Shown: one piece after another, positions 57,675 to 64,000 of the stretch
Numbering within the stretch: position 1 is the first letter of the stretch
Layout: every line of letters begins with the position of its first letter
Assembly (NCBI RefSeq): GCF_947495725.1
Contig: NZ_CANLZZ010000001.1
Span: forward strand, 62,001 to 126,000
DNA: 64,000 nucleotides
From: an uncultured Lutibacter sp.
GTDB lineage: Bacteria; Bacteroidota; Bacteroidia; Flavobacteriales; Flavobacteriaceae
Direction of reading: 5' to 3'
The notes under the pieces: generated by a model
The model's database searches: none
What the model was told of the DNA's origin: nothing
Seen by the model: only the letters and a program-made list of their open reading frames with translations
Translations under genes and position numbers: made by a program

Positions 57675-58763
57675 ATGAAAACAATTGTAACTTTTGGAGA
57701 AATAATGGGGCGTTTAGCGGCTCCTGGTAATATGCGTTTACGTCAAACTCGTCAGTTAGAGGTTACGTATGCTGGTGCTGAAGCAAGTGTTGCTGCATCA
57801 ATATGTAATTTTGGAGGAAAAGCGCGTTATGTAACAGCATTACCTAAACATTCTTTAGCTGAAGCAACTATGGATGCTGTTCGTTCAGTTGGAATTGACA
57901 CTCAATATGTTTTAAGAACCGACAATGGTCGTTTAGGAACCTACTTTTTAGAAACTGGTGCAAACCAACGCCCAAGTAATGTAATTTATGACAGAGAAGA
58001 TTCTTCAATTGCAGTTACACCTGCAAGTGAATATAATTGGGCTGAAATTTTTGATGGAGCTGGCTGGTTGCATTTAAGTGGAATTACACCTGCATTATCT
58101 AAAAATGCTGCTGAAGCAACTTTAGTAGCCGCTCAAAAAGCTCAAGCTGCTGGGGCAAAAGTTTCAATAGATTTAAATTTTAGAGGAAAACTTTGGAAAT
58201 GGGACTCTTCAAAATCTGCTCGTGAATTAGCACAAGAAACAATGCGTAAAATTTTACCTTTTATAGATGTTGTTATTGGAAATGAAGAAGATTGTCACGA
58301 TGTTTTAGGAATTAGAGCTGGTGATACTGACGTACATTCTGGAAAGTTAGACACTTCAAGATATCCAGATGTTGCACGCCAAGTTGTTGCACAATTTCCA
58401 AATGTGAGCAAAGTAGCAATTACTTTAAGAGAAAGTTTATCTGCTTCACACAACAATTGGGGAGCTATGCTTTATGAAGCTGCAACGGACACACCTTCTT
58501 TTGCACCATTAGATGCTGAAGGAAATTACGAATCATACAAAATTAAAAATATTGTAGATCGTGTTGGCGGTGGAGATTCTTTTGCAGGAGGTTTAATTTT
58601 TGCTTTAAACACACCTGAATTAAGCGATTCTGCAACTGCTGTAAAATATGGTGTTGCTGCTTCTTGTTTAAAACATTCAATTAAAGGAGATTTTAATTAC
58701 TCAACGCGTGCCGAAGTTGAAGCTCTTATGGGAGGTTCTGGATCTGGTAGAGTTGTAAGATAA
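57675..58763 (+). CDS. kdgK: 2-keto-3-deoxygluconate kinase
   Basis: This 362-residue PfkB/ribokinase-family enzyme phosphorylates KDG to KDPG. Motifs are VTFGEIMGRLAAPGNMRLRQ, YAGAEASVAASICNFGGKARYVTALP, SIDLNFRGKLW, VVIGNEEDC and the catalytic DRVGGGDSFAGG with Asp301. Codons look more optimised (many CGT, GCT, GGT) than in flanking genes, consistent with strong expression. It is the only KDG kinase visible and so should serve both modules. It is followed by a short stem-loop before the next gene. Confidence 0.95.
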   Translation: MKTIVTFGEIMGRLAAPGNMRLRQTRQLEVTYAGAEASVAASICNFGGKARYVTALPKHSLAEATMDAVRSVGIDTQYVLRTDNGRLGTYFLETGANQRPSNVIYDREDSSIAVTPASEYNWAEIFDGAGWLHLSGITPALSKNAAEATLVAAQKAQAAGAKVSIDLNFRGKLWKWDSSKSARELAQETMRKILPFIDVVIGNEEDCHDVLGIRAGDTDVHSGKLDTSRYPDVARQVVAQFPNVSKVAITLRESLSASHNNWGAMLYEAATDTPSFAPLDAEGNYESYKIKNIVDRVGGGDSFAGGLIFALNTPELSDSATAVKYGVAASCLKHSIKGDFNYSTRAEVEALMGGSGSGRVVR

Positions 58764-58772
58764 ATTTATAAA

Positions 58773-58798
58773 AGAAGTAGTAGTAATACTCTACTTCT
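58773..58798 (+). other. Stem-loop between kdgK and the exported hydrolase gene
   Basis: AGAAGTAG (58773-58780) pairs with CTACTTCT (58791-58798), with a further AGTA/TACT inside. No T-run follows. It could be a weak terminator or an mRNA-processing point that lets kdgK and the downstream gene have different levels. Confidence 0.4.
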
Positions 58799-58830
58799 CA
58801 GTTAAAAAAATGAATTATTATAATTTAAAT

Positions 58831-60918
58831 ATGATCACTAAAAATAAATTACAAAAAATCACAAGTCTTACACTTGTGATTTTTTGTTTGATGTTAGTTC
58901 AAAGCTGGACAACAATTCAAACAGAAATAAAAACTGAACAAAACACAAGCTCTGAACAGGTTGTTTTAGAAAATAACTCAATCAAAGTAATAGTTGATAC
59001 AAAAAGTGGAACTTTTCAAGTTACAGAAAAAAAATCTGGACAAATATGGAATCCAGACCCTTGGGAAAATGCCGCTGGTATTTTAACAATAAAGGATTCA
59101 AAAGGAAAATCTCAAGATGTTAACATTTCAAATAGCGAATCTATTGAAGTAAACAAAAAAGATAAAACAACAGTATCTATTAGTTTTGACAATCCTAAGC
59201 TAAATAATAACACAATTGCTAATGGAGTATCAATTAAAACCGAGATCCGATTAACTCCTACTAAATTAGATGTTGAAGTTATTTCTTACAAAGCAGGCAA
59301 CAACAAATTGGTTGAACTAAGATATCCCGCTAGAGCTTTTAGTTTAGAAACAGATGTTGATAAAGGAGCCGCTGTAATTCCTCAAAAGCAAGGTGTTATA
59401 TGTCCTTCTTACATTTTCCCAATGAACGGAGGTCGATTCTGTATGTGGGATGATGCTACTTATTATGGCAGATCAAAAGGTAAATTACCTCTATTCAACA
59501 ACAACATTGGTTTATCAATGCCTTGGTGGGGAACCTATAATGAAAAATCAGCGGTTATTGGTATTATTGATGAATCTGCAAGACCGAGTATGTTTTATAA
59601 TATTAACAATAATGGTCAGTATTTATTTACTCCTAAAGGTATAATGTCACCTAATAAAAGAATAGAATTTTTAGATCCTGTTTGGAACTTGAACAGAAAA
59701 AATGAGAAAAAAATTATCAGCTATCAATTTATTCCTAATGGAACACATGTTGAAATGGCAAAAGTTTACAGAAAAGAAGCCATTAAAAGAGGTTATTTTG
59801 TTTCATTGAAAGATAAGGCTAAGAGAGATTCTAATGTAAAAAAATTACAAGGAGCCATTTATATGGGATTGTATGGAGGTTATCCTCATTATGTTGAAAT
59901 GCCAGGCATGGCTTTCAATTTTAAAGATTTAAGCAATATAATAAATACAACACACAATGACTTAGGTGTTGACAATGCTTTTTTCCATGCTTGGGGAGTA
60001 TTTTCTAATTTTGTACCAAATTGCTGGCCTATTAATGAAAACTTAGGAGGTGTAGCTGGTTTAAAAGAAGCAGTTGACTTAACTAAAAAATATGGATATT
60101 TATACTCATCATACCATGCTTATTCTGCCACTTTAGAAAACGATCCTGAATTTAACACAGAATTATTCGCTAAAAGTAAAGATGGAAAATTAATAAATAC
60201 AAATAGCAGATGGGCAAACATAGATCAGAACAAACAATTAGGCTTAGCTAAAAAAAGTTTACATAAGGAAATCGCGGCATTAGGTTTAGAAGCTGATATT
60301 ACCGATATTTCTTTTGCTACTTATCCAGATGAAGACAATACGGGCTTATTTAATTTAGCTAAATATATTGATTCTCTAAATTTAGTTAATGGTACTGAGC
60401 ACGGTCAACAACAATGGATTCCTTATTTTGATATGTTTGAAGGTATGACATATAAAAATTCCAATCTTTGGGAATTTTCTCACCCAGCTCCTTTGTTCAA
60501 TTTAGTTTATCATGATGCTATTGCTGTGTTTGGAAAAATTCAAGATCCAGATAACCAAATGTCAAAATACGGAGACTTTAAAGTAAAGAGTTTAAGAAAC
60601 ATTTTATACGGTATAGGTACAACAATTTTCTTTTCACCTTATGAGTTTGACGGAATGAAAGATATGATTAAAATGGCCAATGAAGTAGTTAGCCCTGTTA
60701 ATAAAGAAACTTTCTTTGAAGAATTAATTAGTCATGAATATTTAAGCGCTGATTTTAATCTTCAAAAAACAACTTTTTCTTCAAATACAGAAGTAATGGT
60801 TAATATGGGACCTGTTAAACAAACTACACCTGATGGAATAACAATTCCTGCTTTTGGGTACCAAGTAAAATTTAAAAACGGAAAGATTAAAAAAGGACAG
60901 TTTAAAACAAGTATTTAA
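58831..60918 (+). CDS. Exported putative glycoside hydrolase, possibly GH101-like
   Basis: The protein of about 695 residues starts at ATG 58831 with a signal peptide (MITKNKLQKITSLTLVIFCLMLVQSW); the ATG at 58810 adds seven residues. An N-terminal beta-sandwich (about 40-270; IKVIVDTKSGTFQVTEKKSGQIWNPDPWE) resembles the galactose-mutarotase-like domain in front of several GH families. A TIM-barrel-like region follows (about 320-600; IYMGLYGGYPHYVEMPGM, FFHAWGVFSNFVPNCWP). Asp492 (ADITD) and Glu523 (NGTEHGQQQW) lie 31 residues apart, similar to the nucleophile and acid/base spacing of GH101. I cannot assign a family firmly. Its place beside eda-kdgK and GH2 suggests a galactan-derived alpha-linked substrate. 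Confidence 0.6.
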   Translation: MITKNKLQKITSLTLVIFCLMLVQSWTTIQTEIKTEQNTSSEQVVLENNSIKVIVDTKSGTFQVTEKKSGQIWNPDPWENAAGILTIKDSKGKSQDVNISNSESIEVNKKDKTTVSISFDNPKLNNNTIANGVSIKTEIRLTPTKLDVEVISYKAGNNKLVELRYPARAFSLETDVDKGAAVIPQKQGVICPSYIFPMNGGRFCMWDDATYYGRSKGKLPLFNNNIGLSMPWWGTYNEKSAVIGIIDESARPSMFYNINNNGQYLFTPKGIMSPNKRIEFLDPVWNLNRKNEKKIISYQFIPNGTHVEMAKVYRKEAIKRGYFVSLKDKAKRDSNVKKLQGAIYMGLYGGYPHYVEMPGMAFNFKDLSNIINTTHNDLGVDNAFFHAWGVFSNFVPNCWPINENLGGVAGLKEAVDLTKKYGYLYSSYHAYSATLENDPEFNTELFAKSKDGKLINTNSRWANIDQNKQLGLAKKSLHKEIAALGLEADITDISFATYPDEDNTGLFNLAKYIDSLNLVNGTEHGQQQWIPYFDMFEGMTYKNSNLWEFSHPAPLFNLVYHDAIAVFGKIQDPDNQMSKYGDFKVKSLRNILYGIGTTIFFSPYEFDGMKDMIKMANEVVSPVNKETFFEELISHEYLSADFNLQKTTFSSNTEVMVNMGPVKQTTPDGITIPAFGYQVKFKNGKIKKGQFKTSI

Positions 60919-61060
60919 ACCTATAAACAAAAACTGTACATATTGTATTTCTACTAGATATAAACTAGACTTTGTTGATTTCAATAAAAAAAGACTATAA
61001 CTTAGCAGAATACAGCTATTAGAAATAGTAGTGTCCTTTTAACTAAACATCATATTATAA

Positions 61061-64000
<2,940 letters not shown>

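Noticed and set aside
58773..58798. A true terminator after kdgK
   Set aside because: The stem is A/T-rich with an internal bulge and no T-run follows, so read-through into the next gene is more likely.

Overview
The window is chromosomal DNA of a marine member of the Flavobacteriaceae (Bacteroidota). The evidence is the low G+C, A/T-rich intergenic DNA, TAnnTTTG-type -7 boxes in place of Shine-Dalgarno-led 70-type promoters, type IX secretion parts (a PorG/DUF6089 protein, a PorP/SprF protein and a C-terminal sorting domain), SDR-type UxuB, and a set of agar/porphyran enzymes. I cannot name the genus. No tRNA, rRNA, insertion sequence, integrase or CRISPR array is visible.

Left part (1-26 kb) is mostly housekeeping. 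It runs: a cut-off OmpA-like protein (1-717), trigger factor, a small holin-like membrane protein, an alpha/beta hydrolase and pdxJ on the minus strand. A plus-strand envelope block follows: CBS protein, nadK, porG, uppS, bamA, two ompH/skp genes and murI. Next come a gamma-carbonic-anhydrase-like protein and a LytTR/LytS-type two-component pair, a von Willebrand A-domain gene broken by an in-frame TGA, a PorP/SprF protein, the leuC-leuD-leuA-leuB operon, a gene-poor stretch with an interrupted ORF ending in a cysteine-rich tail, and an MsbA-like ABC exporter.

Middle part (26-40.5 kb) is a hexuronate module. A LacI-type regulator is divergent from a plus-strand operon: a double-DUF1080 lipoprotein, two Tat-signal Gfo/Idh/MocA oxidoreductases, an SDR of UxuB type, uxuA, uxaC and a TRAP transporter (DctP, DctQ, DctM). 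Two LacI-like operators lie in the divergent region and a perfect 26-bp palindrome lies before dctP. An outer-membrane beta-barrel protein follows.

Right part (40.6-64 kb) is an agar/porphyran module. On the minus strand it encodes a GH86 endo-enzyme with a type IX sorting domain, a GH2 beta-galactosidase, an IclR regulator, and then an operon for 3,6-anhydro-L-galactose (AHG): zinc-type dehydrogenase, KduD-like SDR, AHG dehydrogenase, AHG-acid cycloisomerase, aldose epimerase, RhaT-like permease and GH117. On the plus strand are a TPR/LuxR regulator, KDPG aldolase, KDG kinase, an exported protein that may be a GH101-like glycosidase, and a large GH2 enzyme cut by the window end.

The two catabolic modules converge on 2-keto-3-deoxygluconate (KDG): UxuA makes it from uronates and the AHG route makes it by way of 2,5-diketo-3-deoxygalactonate. 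The only kdgK and eda in view (56.98-58.76 kb) would serve both. The most interesting points are the possible glycosidase-free (oxidise-eliminate) glycoside cleavage in the uronate module, the unassigned glycosidase at 58.8 kb, and four families of operator-like inverted repeats placed at promoters of these modules.
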